Shown: positions 9,479 through 19,118 of the stretch, piece after piece
How the letters are laid out: each line of letters begins with the position of its first letter
Position numbering within the stretch: position 1 is the stretch's first letter
Assembly: GCF_029360705.1 (NCBI RefSeq)
Contig: NZ_JARKMX010000008.1
Coordinates: 3,913,479-3,977,478 of the forward strand
From: Paraflavitalea pollutisoli
GTDB taxonomy: Bacteria > Bacteroidota > Bacteroidia > Chitinophagales > Chitinophagaceae
Reading direction: 5' to 3'
Length of the DNA: 64,000 nucleotides
Translations under genes and position numbers: made by a program
The notes under the pieces: generated by a model
Database searches by the model: none
Told to the model about the DNA's origin: nothing
The model's input: the letters and a program-made list of their open reading frames with translations, nothing else

Positions 9479-11458
9479 TTATCGCGGGACGAACAACACG
9501 GCATCGGCCACAGTAGTGCCGGCGGTGCCCCCTGACTGCAACTGCACGGAAGCTTTGCTGCCGGCAGGCAGCTTATACGTACCGATCTTCACCCATTCAC
9601 CGGAAGTTTGTCCGGCCACCTGGATAGCAGAAGGCTGAATGTTGGCTGAATGTTTCTTCGTGCCGTCAAAAATCTCCAGGGGAATGTTCTCCGTCGGTGT
9701 CTTGACTTTGGGCAAGTAAACATACAGCTCGTAATTACCCGCTTTTTGAATAGTTGGTTTGAAGGTAATGGAAGCCACCGCTTCCTGCGTCACCAGCATG
9801 GAGGCGCCATAACCATTGTGTTCCTTTTTCCAGGTGCCACTGGTTGTTACCTGGGCAGCGTCGTCATTGTCGACAACGATCTCTGGCGTGGAACCATTGA
9901 CCAGGGGATCGCGTTGCAAACGTGCTTGTAACCGGGTGATGTCGATGTCCTGGATCGATTGCTTGCCATCGATCGCCATCGTAGCTGCCAGCGCCGCACT
10001 TTGTCCCAGCACCATAAATACCGGTTCCATACGAATAGAACCATAAGCGATGTGCGTGGCCGACAAACATACCGGCACAAGCAGGTTCTTACATTCCTCG
10101 GGCTTTGGCACAATGGAGCGATAAGCAATAGGGTACGGACCAAAACCTCCTATCTGCACATCGCCTTCATTCTTCACCATACCATTTACGACCAGGCGCT
10201 GTGTATTGTGTGAATCCATCGTATAAGCAGCCATGCCCACACCATCCTTCACCACTTCTTTGCCCACGCAATTGGCTTGTGTCATCACATACTGACCAAT
10301 CATGCGGCGTGCTTCGCGGATGTACAGCTGGGGCGACCAATGTCCCGTTTTCACATACTCATCTTTCGGATATCCCCACTTCAGCATCATATTGCGCAGG
10401 TGCTCGGGCATCCTGGGGTCGTGCCCGATGAAATACAACAATCCTTTATTATAGGCTTCATGGTCGCTGATGATCTTGCGGCGGGCTGCATAGTCGGCCT
10501 CCGCATAGTCATAGTTCATGCCGATCATGTCGGTAGAAAAAGCATTGTTGTTGTTGATGTCCGTTTTGTGGTTGGGCATCAGGTCAAACTTGAGAAAGCC
10601 CCACAGGTCACCCACTGGTTTCTTGGCCAACAAGCGCAACAGCAGTTCATATTTGGAAGCATCATATCCTTCCGGCTGCGTGATGGGCACCATATTCTGT
10701 GGATCATTGCTCAGGCAGATTCGGTAATTATAAGCCTGTAGTTTTTTATCGCCCGAGCCACGCTCAGCCAGCGTACCATTGCTGATACCCCACAACAATC
10801 CACTTTCGGGTTTACCGGGTTCTTTGTAAGGGTCGATACCATCCGGGAACTGGTGATGCTCCAACAGCTGTACCCCGTTGTAGGTTTCGTTATACATACT
10901 GTTGGCTTCACGACCTACAAAGTACTTGACCCCGGCTTTCGCCATCAGGTCACCTTCGTACGTACAGTCGATAAACATCTTCGCTTTGACCGTTCTACGC
11001 TTTTGCGGTGCGGGCGCCAGCGGATCATTGACCTCGATCTCGCGAATCTCGCCGCCTTCTTTTTTTACGTTGTACAAAGCGCTATTGTAGATCACCGGCA
11101 CTTTACCTTCTTTAATATACTGTTGAAAAGTTTGTTCTGCCACGGAAGGTTCAAAGATCCAGGACTCGAACTTACCGTAATGACGACCAATGCGGCGATA
11201 GAAATCCAGGGCAAGGCCAGTCACCGCATATTTATTACCTATATCAGTAAACCCGAGGCCGCCGGAGCTAAGCCCGCCCAGTCGTTCGCCGGGCTCGACG
11301 ATCACGACAGACTTACCTGCTCTCTTAGCGGTATACGCCGCAATGACGCCAGCGGAGTTACCCCCGTAGACACAAATATCTACGGATTGTGTGGTTTGCG
11401 CGAAGGAACTGAAGACAACACTGAAGCAGCAAAAAAAGGAGAAACGTTTAATGGACAT
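9479..11458 (-). CDS. Secreted FAD-dependent oxidoreductase with golvesin-like C-terminal domain
   Basis: A 659-residue protein with a Sec signal peptide (SFFCCFSVVFSSFAQ). The FAD-binding Rossmann motif follows directly (VDICVYGGNSAGVIAAYTA, Gly 32 to 36), then ERLGGLSSGGLGF, typical of the FAD_oxidored family often annotated as xanthan lyase. The body includes MFIDCTYEGDLMAKAGV and DVQIGGFGPYPIAYRSI. From about residue 525 a beta-sandwich of the golvesin C-terminal type begins (EIVVDNDD ... GTWKKEHNGYG ... AGNYELYVYLPK ... VADAVLFVPR), which probably binds carbohydrate. A TTG 12 bases upstream is in frame, but the ATG gives the better signal peptide. It is the last gene of the sigma/FecR/SusC/SusD locus and probably oxidises or processes the imported substrate. 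Confidence 0.9.
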   Translation of the reverse strand: MSIKRFSFFCCFSVVFSSFAQTTQSVDICVYGGNSAGVIAAYTAKRAGKSVVIVEPGERLGGLSSGGLGFTDIGNKYAVTGLALDFYRRIGRHYGKFESWIFEPSVAEQTFQQYIKEGKVPVIYNSALYNVKKEGGEIREIEVNDPLAPAPQKRRTVKAKMFIDCTYEGDLMAKAGVKYFVGREANSMYNETYNGVQLLEHHQFPDGIDPYKEPGKPESGLLWGISNGTLAERGSGDKKLQAYNYRICLSNDPQNMVPITQPEGYDASKYELLLRLLAKKPVGDLWGFLKFDLMPNHKTDINNNNAFSTDMIGMNYDYAEADYAARRKIISDHEAYNKGLLYFIGHDPRMPEHLRNMMLKWGYPKDEYVKTGHWSPQLYIREARRMIGQYVMTQANCVGKEVVKDGVGMAAYTMDSHNTQRLVVNGMVKNEGDVQIGGFGPYPIAYRSIVPKPEECKNLLVPVCLSATHIAYGSIRMEPVFMVLGQSAALAATMAIDGKQSIQDIDITRLQARLQRDPLVNGSTPEIVVDNDDAAQVTTSGTWKKEHNGYGASMLVTQEAVASITFKPTIQKAGNYELYVYLPKVKTPTENIPLEIFDGTKKHSANIQPSAIQVAGQTSGEWVKIGTYKLPAGSKASVQLQSGGTAGTTVADAVLFVPR

Positions 11459-11501
11459 ACAGCAATACAATTTTAGTAGATAGCAATACTTTTTTGACTT
11501 C

Positions 11502-12956
11502 TTAGTAGCCAGGATTCTGATCTTTTATCGGATCGATGGCATGATTGTAATTTAATTCATTCACTGGAATTGGCCACAAAAGATGTTTATCGGCAACCGT
11601 TTTTCCCTTGGCAGCGAATACCACCTGCTTTACAATGCCCAACCTCTTCAGATCGAGCCAACGCTTGCCTTCATAACAGGTTTCGTATAATCGCTCCCGT
11701 ACTACGAGGTCGAGAAAAGAGGACATGGAATTATAATCAGACAACTTAAAATCGACAGCCGCATTTGCCACTGAAGGATTTGCGCCATAGGCCCGGCGAC
11801 GGATCATGTTGAGCTTTTCCATCGCATCGGCAGTGGGGCCGTTGGCAGCCCGGTTGGCAGCCTCTGCGTAGATCAGCAACAGGTCGGCATAACGATACAA
11901 AGGATAGTCGTTGCCGGCATTGCTTTGGCCGGTAGCCTTGAGGTCGCGGAACTTGCGGTTGAGGATGGTGGTATTACCGAGACCGAACGTTTTGGGATAC
12001 CAATTATAGACATAGCGCAGATCAGCACGATCCCAGTTCTTCATCACGGGTATCACGTCCGAATCGCTGTAGTTGGTATAGAAACCACCAGGCGGAAAAT
12101 AACCGGAACCGGGATAATGTGCATACATCACATAGTGAAAACCCATATTGTTACCGAGGCGTGAGAACTTGAGGTAAAAGATCTCCTCGGGCGTGGTAAC
12201 CACATCGGCACCAAAGATGCGTTCAAAATCATCGGCCACCGTAACATTCACTAGAGAGTGCTTGCCCGACAAAATAACTTCATTCGCTTTATCCCGCGCC
12301 TCGACCCACTTGCCCAGGTTGAGGTATACATCGGCCAGCAGGGTCTTGGCCGACCATTTGGAAGGAGCACCCACAAGGCGAGCAACGTCTGGCAGGTTGG
12401 TTTCCGCATCCAGCAAATCAGCTACAATGAAGGCATACACCTCCTCGATCGTGTTGCGCTTCAGATCAACGTCCAGCATATTCTTTTCCGTACGCAAGGG
12501 CACACCACCCCAGTTGCGCACCATGTGAAAATAATTGAGCGCCCGCATGAACTTCGCCTCTCCCACAAACTTTGCCACATCGGCCGGAGAGATCTTGGTT
12601 CCTTCGGGGGCGCGTTTGATGATGATGTTGGCATTCCTTATTGACTGGTAAAAAGCCTTCCACATATCCCCTACCCGCGTCACGTTGGTATTATCCAGCC
12701 CGGCATAGTCATTCAAAGGCGCATGGCTTCCGCGGCCATACATATAGTCGGCATAACATTCCAGCTGGATGGTATACAGTCCACCCAGGCTACTCACGCC
12801 TTTCAAAGGGTTGTACATGGCATTGGCGCCTGCCGCCACTTCTGCGGGCGTATTATAAAATGTTTCTTCTGCGATAGAATAGGGATCTTCCTGCAGGGTC
12901 TTGGAGCAGGACCCCAGGCAGAGTGATAAAGCAATCAGTTGAACAAACCGTTTCAT
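11502..12956 (-). CDS. SusD/RagB family outer-membrane lipoprotein
   Basis: Substrate-binding partner of the SusC transporter encoded 31 bases upstream. The start used here is the ATG giving MKRFVQLIALSLCLGSCSKT, a clear lipoprotein signal with Cys 17; the frame is open 54 bases further upstream but that extension is not signal-like. SusD features are FMRALNYFHMVRNWGGVPL in the N-terminal helical part, YPLYRYADLLLIYAEAANRA, and the RagB motif VVRERLYETCYEGKRWLDLKRLG. It ends in the usual DPIKDQNPGY. The length of 484 residues is normal for the family. The FAD oxidoreductase gene starts 43 bases downstream. Confidence 0.95.
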   Translation of the reverse strand: MKRFVQLIALSLCLGSCSKTLQEDPYSIAEETFYNTPAEVAAGANAMYNPLKGVSSLGGLYTIQLECYADYMYGRGSHAPLNDYAGLDNTNVTRVGDMWKAFYQSIRNANIIIKRAPEGTKISPADVAKFVGEAKFMRALNYFHMVRNWGGVPLRTEKNMLDVDLKRNTIEEVYAFIVADLLDAETNLPDVARLVGAPSKWSAKTLLADVYLNLGKWVEARDKANEVILSGKHSLVNVTVADDFERIFGADVVTTPEEIFYLKFSRLGNNMGFHYVMYAHYPGSGYFPPGGFYTNYSDSDVIPVMKNWDRADLRYVYNWYPKTFGLGNTTILNRKFRDLKATGQSNAGNDYPLYRYADLLLIYAEAANRAANGPTADAMEKLNMIRRRAYGANPSVANAAVDFKLSDYNSMSSFLDLVVRERLYETCYEGKRWLDLKRLGIVKQVVFAAKGKTVADKHLLWPIPVNELNYNHAIDPIKDQNPGY

Positions 12957-12987
12957 ATAAAGAGTTGAAATCGTTAAAAGTATTAGA

Positions 12988-15900
12988 TCAGAAACCACAG
13001 CGAATGCCAAACGTCAGGGACTTGGCGGTAGGATAGGAAAAATAATCTATCCCCTGGGTGATCGAATTGCCACTACCATATACGTTCATCTCAGGATCGA
13101 GCCAGGAATAATTGGTAATCGTGATCATGTTCTGTGCACTCACATACAATTGGATATTACGTAACCATTTGGCCCGGATGCTGGTACCGGTGATGTTATA
13201 GGCCAATTGAATGTTCTTGAACCGGAGGTAAGAACCATCCTCTACAAAACGGCTGGTAATATTGCCCGGCAAGGTGCGCGTCAGCTTGGGATACTTCGCA
13301 TTGGTGTTGGTGGGCGTCCAGTGGTTCGTCCACACTTCAGCAGGCATATTGAGGCCCATGCCCTGATCGAGTGTTACAGCCTTATTGAGGTTGTACACAT
13401 CATTGCCCTGTGATCCCTGAATAAACAGCGACAATTCAAATCCTTTGTACCCGACGGTGGAGTTGAAGCCATAAATAAAATCAGGATTGGGGTTACCGAT
13501 ATATACTTTATCAGCGGCACTGATGCTGCCATTCTTGTCTACGTCATCAAACACGGGCATCCCTTTGTCATTGTAACCAATCTCCCGATAACCGTAGAAA
13601 ATACCCATGGGCTGACCTTCGCGGAGGAGGTTGATCACATCGTTGATATTGCCCGTGTACAGGCTGGTGCCGAATATATCCTGTCCGCCATACAGCTTCA
13701 ACACCTTGTTGCGGGTACGGGAGAAGTTGGCAGACACGTTCCACTGCACAGGTCCTTCCAGGATATTGGCATCTACGCCTACCTCAAAGCCTTTGTTCTC
13801 CACCTGTCCTACATTGCGCAGTACTGCATCGTAGCCCAGCGAAGCCGGTAATTGTACGCGATTGAGCAGGTCACTGGTTTCTTTACGGTAGTAATCGAAG
13901 GTGATCTTGATCCTGTTGTCGAGGATCCCGGCATCAAAACCAATATCCAGTTGCTTGGTCGACTCCCATTTCAAATTGCCGGGCAGGTTGGTACCGGGTG
14001 CCAGGGCGTTGTACAAGGCATCACCAAAGATGGTTTTGGAACCGAACAATTGGTTGAGTGTAGCATATGGGTTGATGGAAGGATTTCCCACTGAGCCGTA
14101 GCTAACACGCAATTTCAGGTCGGATACAAACTTCACCGGCTGGAAGAAGGCTTCGTCCGATACACGCCAGGCCAGGGCAGCGGACGGGAAATAACCCCAC
14201 TTGTCGGTGAAGCGGGAAGAACCATCACCTCTGAAACTTACGGTCAACAGGTATTTGTCCAACAGCGAATAATTAACCCGGCCGAGGTACGACAACATGG
14301 CCCATTTCTCATAATAAGAGCTGGGAATGCCCGGTGTCTCTGCCAGGCCGAGGTTGTAAGACTGTGTGACGTCACTGATAAAACCGGTACCATCACCGCC
14401 AAGTGTCGTATATACATTGTCCTGGTAGGTAAAGCCGGCGGTGGCCGTGATACCGTGAATACCAAATTTAGTGGTATAGGTAGCTACGTTCTCGCTCAAC
14501 AAACTGGTACGCTGATTGGAATTAGCCCGGGCATAGCCGGCATAGTTGGTGGTGGTATCGATGCGTGCGTAGTAGTCTTCCCGGTCGGTAGAACGTTCGA
14601 TGCCCCCGGATATCTTAACGCTGAGCCCTTTAAAAGGCTTGATGGTAAAGGCTACATTACCCAGGATGCGGTCTGCATCGATCTTATCGGTCACATTGTC
14701 TATCGTCGTCAACGGATTATTGATGGCGTTCGATATAAAAGGGTAAGCAGTGTTCAAGCGGCGGTACGCTCCGGTCTCGGTGTAAGGAGACAAGGTGGGC
14801 GGTGCGCCGAGCATAGCGGAGATGAGGTCACTACCGCGGTTGCCACGGCCCGAGTTCTGCCGGTTGCTTTTGATCTTGACCAACGACAGGTTGGACGATA
14901 CACTGAAGATCTTACTGATCTCATGGTTGATATTGGTACGCACCGAATAGCGATCGAAATCGCTGTTGCGGATAATACCGTCCTGTAGATAAGCGCCGGT
15001 AGACAGGGAGAATTGGGTTTTATCATTGCCACCGCTTACATTAAGGTTAGTAGAATAGATGGGCGCATTGCGCATGATCAGGTCCTGCCAGTTGGTGCCA
15101 GGTGCCTTCCCAAAATCAGCGATCTGCTGATCGGTGAAGTAAGGTGTTTGATTGTCGTTGCGCATCTGCTCATTGTAAAACAGCGCATATTGCTGCGCAT
15201 TCATCAATTTGAGTTTATTGATCGGCTGCTGGTGCGTATAGGCAGCTTCATAATCTACGTACGTTCTGCCACCTTTCTTACCACTGCGCGTAGTGATCAT
15301 CACCACACCGTTGGCACCGCGGGCACCGTAGATCGCAATGGAGGAAGCATCTTTCAACACGTCGATCGATTCGATATCGGCATTCTGCAGAAAGGTAGGA
15401 TTGCCCGATACCGGGAAACCATCTACCACATACAGTGGTTCATTACCGCCGAGGATCGAATTGGTTCCCCGGATACGGACGCTAACGCTTCCGCCCGGAG
15501 AACCGTTATTCTGCAATACCTGCACACCGGTGGCGCGGCCCTGCATGGCCTGCATCACATTGGTGGTAGGAAAGGTATTTACTTCTTTGCCGCTGACCTG
15601 GGCTACCGACCCTGTAAGATCTCGTTTACGTACCGTACCATAACCCACCACTACCACTTCGTTCAGGTTACGCACTTCTTCCTGCAGGGTGATGGACAAC
15701 GAGGTCCTTTTGTTGACAGCTTCTTCCAGCGGCCGGAAGCCGATATAACTGAACACCAATACAGCCGATTCATTGGATATCCGTATCGAGAAGGAGCCAT
15801 CTGCCTTGGTACTCACGCCATGGTCGGTGCCTTTTTCTACGATGGTGACACCGGCAAGGGGTTGTTTTTTAGCGTCGGTCACAATACCGTTTACGGTCAG

Positions 15901-16371
15901 GTCTTGTTTGGGTGTCTCGGTGTCCTGCCGCCAGTTGATCTTTACCGGAACATCATCGGCAGTCAATTCATCGGGCAACTTTTCCATGACGATAATGGTA
16001 TTGTTGCGTACGGCGTATTCCAATAAGGTGTTGTCGAATAAGATTTCGAGGGTGGTCAGCAACGAGCGTGAGCGCATCGGCATCGTTACCTTTTTATAGG
16101 GAGCGATCTGCGACTCTACAAAGGCGAACCGGAAAGAGGTTTGCTTTTCGATTTGGGCAAAAGCATTTTTGAGCGACTCATCGCGCAAGCCAACAGCCAC
16201 CTTGGTATCCTTGAGGATTTGCGCATTGCCCGGACTGGCCACCAATAGATTGGCGGTACTCAGCAGGGTGGCAATGATGAGGCAGTTAAGTTTCATAATG
16301 AACAGCCATTTTTGTGAAACGGTCAGTCGGTAACGGGCACAAAAACGCCCATTCCTGGCAAGAAATCTCAT
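12988..16371 (-). CDS. SusC/RagA TonB-dependent transporter with N-terminal STN signalling domain
   Basis: A 1,127-residue outer-membrane transporter. After a long basic leader with the signal peptide at about 26-50 comes an STN domain (about 55-125: VGLRDESLKNAFAQIEKQTSFRF to YAVRNNTIIVME), the part that contacts an anti-sigma factor across the periplasm. A carboxypeptidase-regulatory-like domain follows (VNGIVTDAKKQPLAGVTIVE to FSYIGFRPLEE), then NEVVVVGYGTVRKRDLTGSV, the plug (IESIDVLKDASSIAIYGARG) and the barrel. With the ECF sigma factor and FecR protein encoded upstream it forms a substrate-sensing loop: substrate binding signals through STN to FecR and frees the sigma factor. The long N-terminus before the signal peptide is common in this subgroup. 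Confidence 0.95.
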   Translation of the reverse strand: MRFLARNGRFCARYRLTVSQKWLFIMKLNCLIIATLLSTANLLVASPGNAQILKDTKVAVGLRDESLKNAFAQIEKQTSFRFAFVESQIAPYKKVTMPMRSRSLLTTLEILFDNTLLEYAVRNNTIIVMEKLPDELTADDVPVKINWRQDTETPKQDLTVNGIVTDAKKQPLAGVTIVEKGTDHGVSTKADGSFSIRISNESAVLVFSYIGFRPLEEAVNKRTSLSITLQEEVRNLNEVVVVGYGTVRKRDLTGSVAQVSGKEVNTFPTTNVMQAMQGRATGVQVLQNNGSPGGSVSVRIRGTNSILGGNEPLYVVDGFPVSGNPTFLQNADIESIDVLKDASSIAIYGARGANGVVMITTRSGKKGGRTYVDYEAAYTHQQPINKLKLMNAQQYALFYNEQMRNDNQTPYFTDQQIADFGKAPGTNWQDLIMRNAPIYSTNLNVSGGNDKTQFSLSTGAYLQDGIIRNSDFDRYSVRTNINHEISKIFSVSSNLSLVKIKSNRQNSGRGNRGSDLISAMLGAPPTLSPYTETGAYRRLNTAYPFISNAINNPLTTIDNVTDKIDADRILGNVAFTIKPFKGLSVKISGGIERSTDREDYYARIDTTTNYAGYARANSNQRTSLLSENVATYTTKFGIHGITATAGFTYQDNVYTTLGGDGTGFISDVTQSYNLGLAETPGIPSSYYEKWAMLSYLGRVNYSLLDKYLLTVSFRGDGSSRFTDKWGYFPSAALAWRVSDEAFFQPVKFVSDLKLRVSYGSVGNPSINPYATLNQLFGSKTIFGDALYNALAPGTNLPGNLKWESTKQLDIGFDAGILDNRIKITFDYYRKETSDLLNRVQLPASLGYDAVLRNVGQVENKGFEVGVDANILEGPVQWNVSANFSRTRNKVLKLYGGQDIFGTSLYTGNINDVINLLREGQPMGIFYGYREIGYNDKGMPVFDDVDKNGSISAADKVYIGNPNPDFIYGFNSTVGYKGFELSLFIQGSQGNDVYNLNKAVTLDQGMGLNMPAEVWTNHWTPTNTNAKYPKLTRTLPGNITSRFVEDGSYLRFKNIQLAYNITGTSIRAKWLRNIQLYVSAQNMITITNYSWLDPEMNVYGSGNSITQGIDYFSYPTAKSLTFGIRCGF

Positions 16372-16413
16372 ACCTTTAGAAAGTTTTAAATGTTAGGCAA
16401 TATTTAAGACCCA

Positions 16414-16442
16414 GGCTGCTCTAACTTCTACTTAGGGCAGCC
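16414..16442 (-). terminator. Hairpin between fecR-like and susC genes
   Basis: GGCTGC/GCAGCC and CTAA/TTAG form an interrupted stem around a 7-base loop in the 97-base gap. It may separate transcription of the sigma/anti-sigma pair from that of susCD. No T run follows. Confidence 0.4.
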
Positions 16443-16468
16443 ACTTTTATCATACAGTGGTGTATTTC

Positions 16469-17488
16469 TTAATTTTTACATCCTTCTCCTTCCAGCCTGA
16501 TCGTATGCTCATCAAGCTGTATCCATTTCGACCTGGTCAACTGCGTAAGAATATCGAGCATTTCATCCAGCTCTTTCCCGGTCACATCTACCGTAAACCG
16601 GCAGTTGCGCAGGGCTTCCTGGTCAAACAGCAAGGTGATATTGAACTGACGGTTGATGATCGCAGCCGCTTCTTCAAACCGTAGGTCATCAAATACCAGG
16701 TCACTGGTTTTCCATTGGGTCACCATCTTCACATCCGCTTTGGCCATATGCGGTGCAGTCGTTTTTTTATCGATCACCAATTGGTCACCGGCAGTCAATA
16801 CACTGAGCGCTTTCTCTTCTCCCGATCGTTGCACCTGCACTTTTCCGCGCTCTACCGTGATGGCAACAAGGCTGTCCCGGTCGTACGCCCGGATATTGAA
16901 GGCAGTACCCAATACGCGGGTTACATAAGCGCCGCTATGTACTATGAAAGGTTTGGAAGGATTGTGTTGAATATCGAAAAAAGCTTCTCCCGTGAGGTAT
17001 ACTTCCCGTACAGAATCGCTGAATGCAGACGGGTAGTCGAGATGACTCTTCTTGTTGAGTACAACGACTGAACCATCGGGCAACGTGATGGTGCGGCGTT
17101 GATTGTCGGCCAGCAGACCAGGTTCAGAAGCAGGTCGTTGACGGGTGCCGCTGAAATACCACCAGCCAAGGGCCACACACAATAGCAGGGAGGCGGCCAC
17201 CAGGGCATAGCGGATCGTGGTACGCATGCGGCGAACGGGCGGCTGGTAACTGGTTTCGTAAGGCGCTGCGCGTTGTTGTACGCGGGCAAAAACGCGGTCG
17301 AGTTCTTCCTGGGCGGGTGACGGCAGTTCTTCTTCCTGGTGCCATAGCGCCTGCAGTTCCTGGTGTACCAGGTCATTTTCAGACAGCTCGGACATGAGTT
17401 GCCAGAACTCTTCCAGTTCTTCGCGGGAACAATTGTTGGCGAGGTATTTATGAAACAGGTATTTTAAGCGAATGGGATTGGACGACAT
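16469..17488 (-). CDS. FecR-family anti-sigma factor
   Basis: A 339-residue inner-membrane protein that holds the ECF sigma factor inactive until an STN-type transporter signals. The cytoplasmic N-terminal part (1-90) carries the sigma-binding segment (HKYLANNCSREELEEFWQLM). One membrane helix lies at about 92-110 (YALVAASLLLCVALGWWYF). The periplasmic FecR domain follows (TITLPDGSVVVLNKKSHLDYP ... GEAFFDIQHNPSKPFIV ... VLGTAFNIRAY), then a DUF4974 C-terminal domain (FDDLRFEEAAAIINRQFNI). It is encoded between the sigma factor gene, 96 bases upstream, and the STN-SusC gene, the usual order in Bacteroidota. Confidence 0.94.
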   Translation of the reverse strand: MSSNPIRLKYLFHKYLANNCSREELEEFWQLMSELSENDLVHQELQALWHQEEELPSPAQEELDRVFARVQQRAAPYETSYQPPVRRMRTTIRYALVAASLLLCVALGWWYFSGTRQRPASEPGLLADNQRRTITLPDGSVVVLNKKSHLDYPSAFSDSVREVYLTGEAFFDIQHNPSKPFIVHSGAYVTRVLGTAFNIRAYDRDSLVAITVERGKVQVQRSGEEKALSVLTAGDQLVIDKKTTAPHMAKADVKMVTQWKTSDLVFDDLRFEEAAAIINRQFNITLLFDQEALRNCRFTVDVTGKELDEMLDILTQLTRSKWIQLDEHTIRLEGEGCKN

Positions 17489-17584
17489 ATGGCATCGTTG
17501 TTAACCATATAAGACGACGCCCGAAAGGGGGTAGTACTATTGGAGGTCCGGATATTTTTTCCGGCGCCGGTGAGTAGATACTAT

Positions 17585-18166
17585 TTACAGTTGCATCAGG
17601 AGGCCCAGCACAATAACACCCGATACATCGTGGTGCTGGAGGAACTGGCGGATGGACTTGAGAGATTCGGCAATCGTGTTGCGGACAGTATTGCGGGACA
17701 GTTGCAGCCGCTGGGCGATCTCGTCATGGGTAAGCCCCTCTACCCGGCTCATGGAGAACACCATTTTGCGTTGGGGCGAAAGCTGGTCGATGGCCTGGTG
17801 AATGAGGTGCTGGTATTCGCTGTCGAGGAGTTTGTGATCGGCTTCCTGTTCGCGGCTGGCTTCCATTTCTTTGCGAACGAGTTTATGGAGGCGGGCGTCG
17901 CGGGCGGCCACTTTGAAAAAGTCGAGTGCTTTGTTATGGGCTACTTTTTGCAGAAATGCGTCGAGGTGGCGGATATCCTGGATGAGTTCGCGCCCTACCC
18001 ACAATTTGACGAAGATATCGATGGCGATCTCTTCGGCGATCTCGCGGGCTTTGGTAACCCGGAGCAGGTAATTGAACAGCTTGCCGTAATGCTGGTCAAA
18101 AAGCAGTTTGAAGGCCTGCTCATCGCCAGCAGCAACGGCCTGTAGTAGTTGGGTAGTGTCGCTCAT
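17585..18166 (-). CDS. ECF RNA polymerase sigma-70 factor
   Basis: A 193-residue sigma factor of the Bacteroidota ECF group. Region 2 is at about 10-85 (FKLLFDQHYGKLFNYLLRVT, EIAEEIAIDIFVKLW, FLQKVAHNKALDFFK) and region 4 at about 125-175 with a helix-turn-helix (LTHDEIAQRLQLSRNTVRNTI). The ATG gives MSDTTQLLQAV; a TTG two codons upstream is in frame but less likely. It should direct polymerase to the downstream SusC/SusD locus once released by the FecR protein. The C-terminus after region 4 is hydrophobic (VSGVIVLGLLMQL), a tail seen in several FecR-paired sigma factors. Confidence 0.94.
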   Translation of the reverse strand: MSDTTQLLQAVAAGDEQAFKLLFDQHYGKLFNYLLRVTKAREIAEEIAIDIFVKLWVGRELIQDIRHLDAFLQKVAHNKALDFFKVAARDARLHKLVRKEMEASREQEADHKLLDSEYQHLIHQAIDQLSPQRKMVFSMSRVEGLTHDEIAQRLQLSRNTVRNTIAESLKSIRQFLQHHDVSGVIVLGLLMQL

Positions 18167-18440
18167 GTGCAATCGTTTCGTCGTTCAGGTATCGGCAATG
18201 AAATTAGCGAAGAATTTCCATGATTACCAAATCCGCCTTTGTACGGCTTGCGCCAGATCGTTTACAAGGCCCCGGCGCAGAGCTGACATTCAAGCTATTA
18301 CCCTAGCACTCGCTAGAGTCAATGCTGTCTCCCTGGCGGTGGGATGCGGGCTGCGGCGGTCAATCGAAGGCAGGTTTTGGACATGCTACCACCTCTATCC
18401 TGATCGTCTGGCAGCGATTATCTTTCTTTTTCTATTTTTA
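18167..18440. other. Non-coding gap upstream of the sigma factor gene
   Basis: I see no gene here, and no TAnnTTTG box pointing at the sigma factor gene. The tRNA promoter begins at its right edge. Confidence 0.5.
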
Positions 18441-18472
18441 TTTGGAAGCAAATAACCAGGCAGTTATCTTTG
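18441..18472 (+). promoter_or_regulatory. Bacteroidota-type promoter of tRNA-Ala
   Basis: TTTG at 18441-18444, a 20-base spacer and TATCTTTG at 18465-18472 match the Bacteroidota housekeeping consensus exactly. Transcription should start near 18479, about 38 bases ahead of the tRNA. Confidence 0.75.
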
Positions 18473-18516
18473 CCGTCCGAAATCAAAACAGCTACTGATT
18501 TGATTTTGTGTGAGAT

Positions 18517-18591
<75 letters not shown>

Positions 18592-18597
18592 AGCTTT

Positions 18598-18628
18598 AAA
18601 AGCTCCGCAGCGATGTGGGGCTTTTTTT
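18598..18628 (+). terminator. Intrinsic terminator after tRNA-Ala
   Basis: AAAGCTCCGCA pairs with TGTGGGGCTTT (two wobble pairs) around a GCGA tetraloop and is followed by a T run. Confidence 0.8.
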
Positions 18629-19118
18629 GTTGCCCAGCGGTCAGCGGCTAACTGCGAAGACTGATCAACTCCTATAAAAAGAAAAGGCTACACAAAAATG
18701 TGAAGACTTCCATTATATTCTCTTTTTAGAACTAGTAGTCACGAAGCCACCAATCGTCTTGAGTACACTTCTTCTTTGCATGTTTCCTGGTATTAAGCCG
18801 CAAAGGAAATGCATAGGCGTTTCGACTCATTACCCAAATAGTATCATATTGTTAACTTCCACGCGCCCTGTACCAATCGACCATCGGATGCAACCGTAGC
18901 AAATGGTTTCGGTTTTACACCGTTTCAAAATAGGTGTATTGACCCTTTTACAAAATCGGCCACCAGTCTACATTTAATCTTTCAATGGCAGTGACACTCC
19001 CACCGTCCGACGCCAACTAAAAGGGCATCCAATGAAACAACAGCATGGTCAAGAATATGTCTTACTGCCAGTGAACAGGTACGCACTTATTTATTAACAA
19101 CCTAATGCTTGTTTCTAT
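18629..19118. other. 490-base gap without a recognisable gene
   Basis: No start codon with a coding-like frame, no tRNA-like fold and no promoter of the TAnnTTTG type is visible. The promoter of the following membrane protein gene should be in the right part but I cannot point to it. Confidence 0.5.

Noticed and set aside
15013-16026. A 337-residue plus-strand frame opposite the STN-SusC gene
   Set aside because: It is the antisense shadow of a clearly recognisable SusC plug and barrel.
16441-16462. Short inverted repeat CCACT/AGTGG between the fecR-like and susC genes as an operator related to the 55.9 kb palindrome
   Set aside because: The arms are only five bases, the spacer is long and the flanks do not match.
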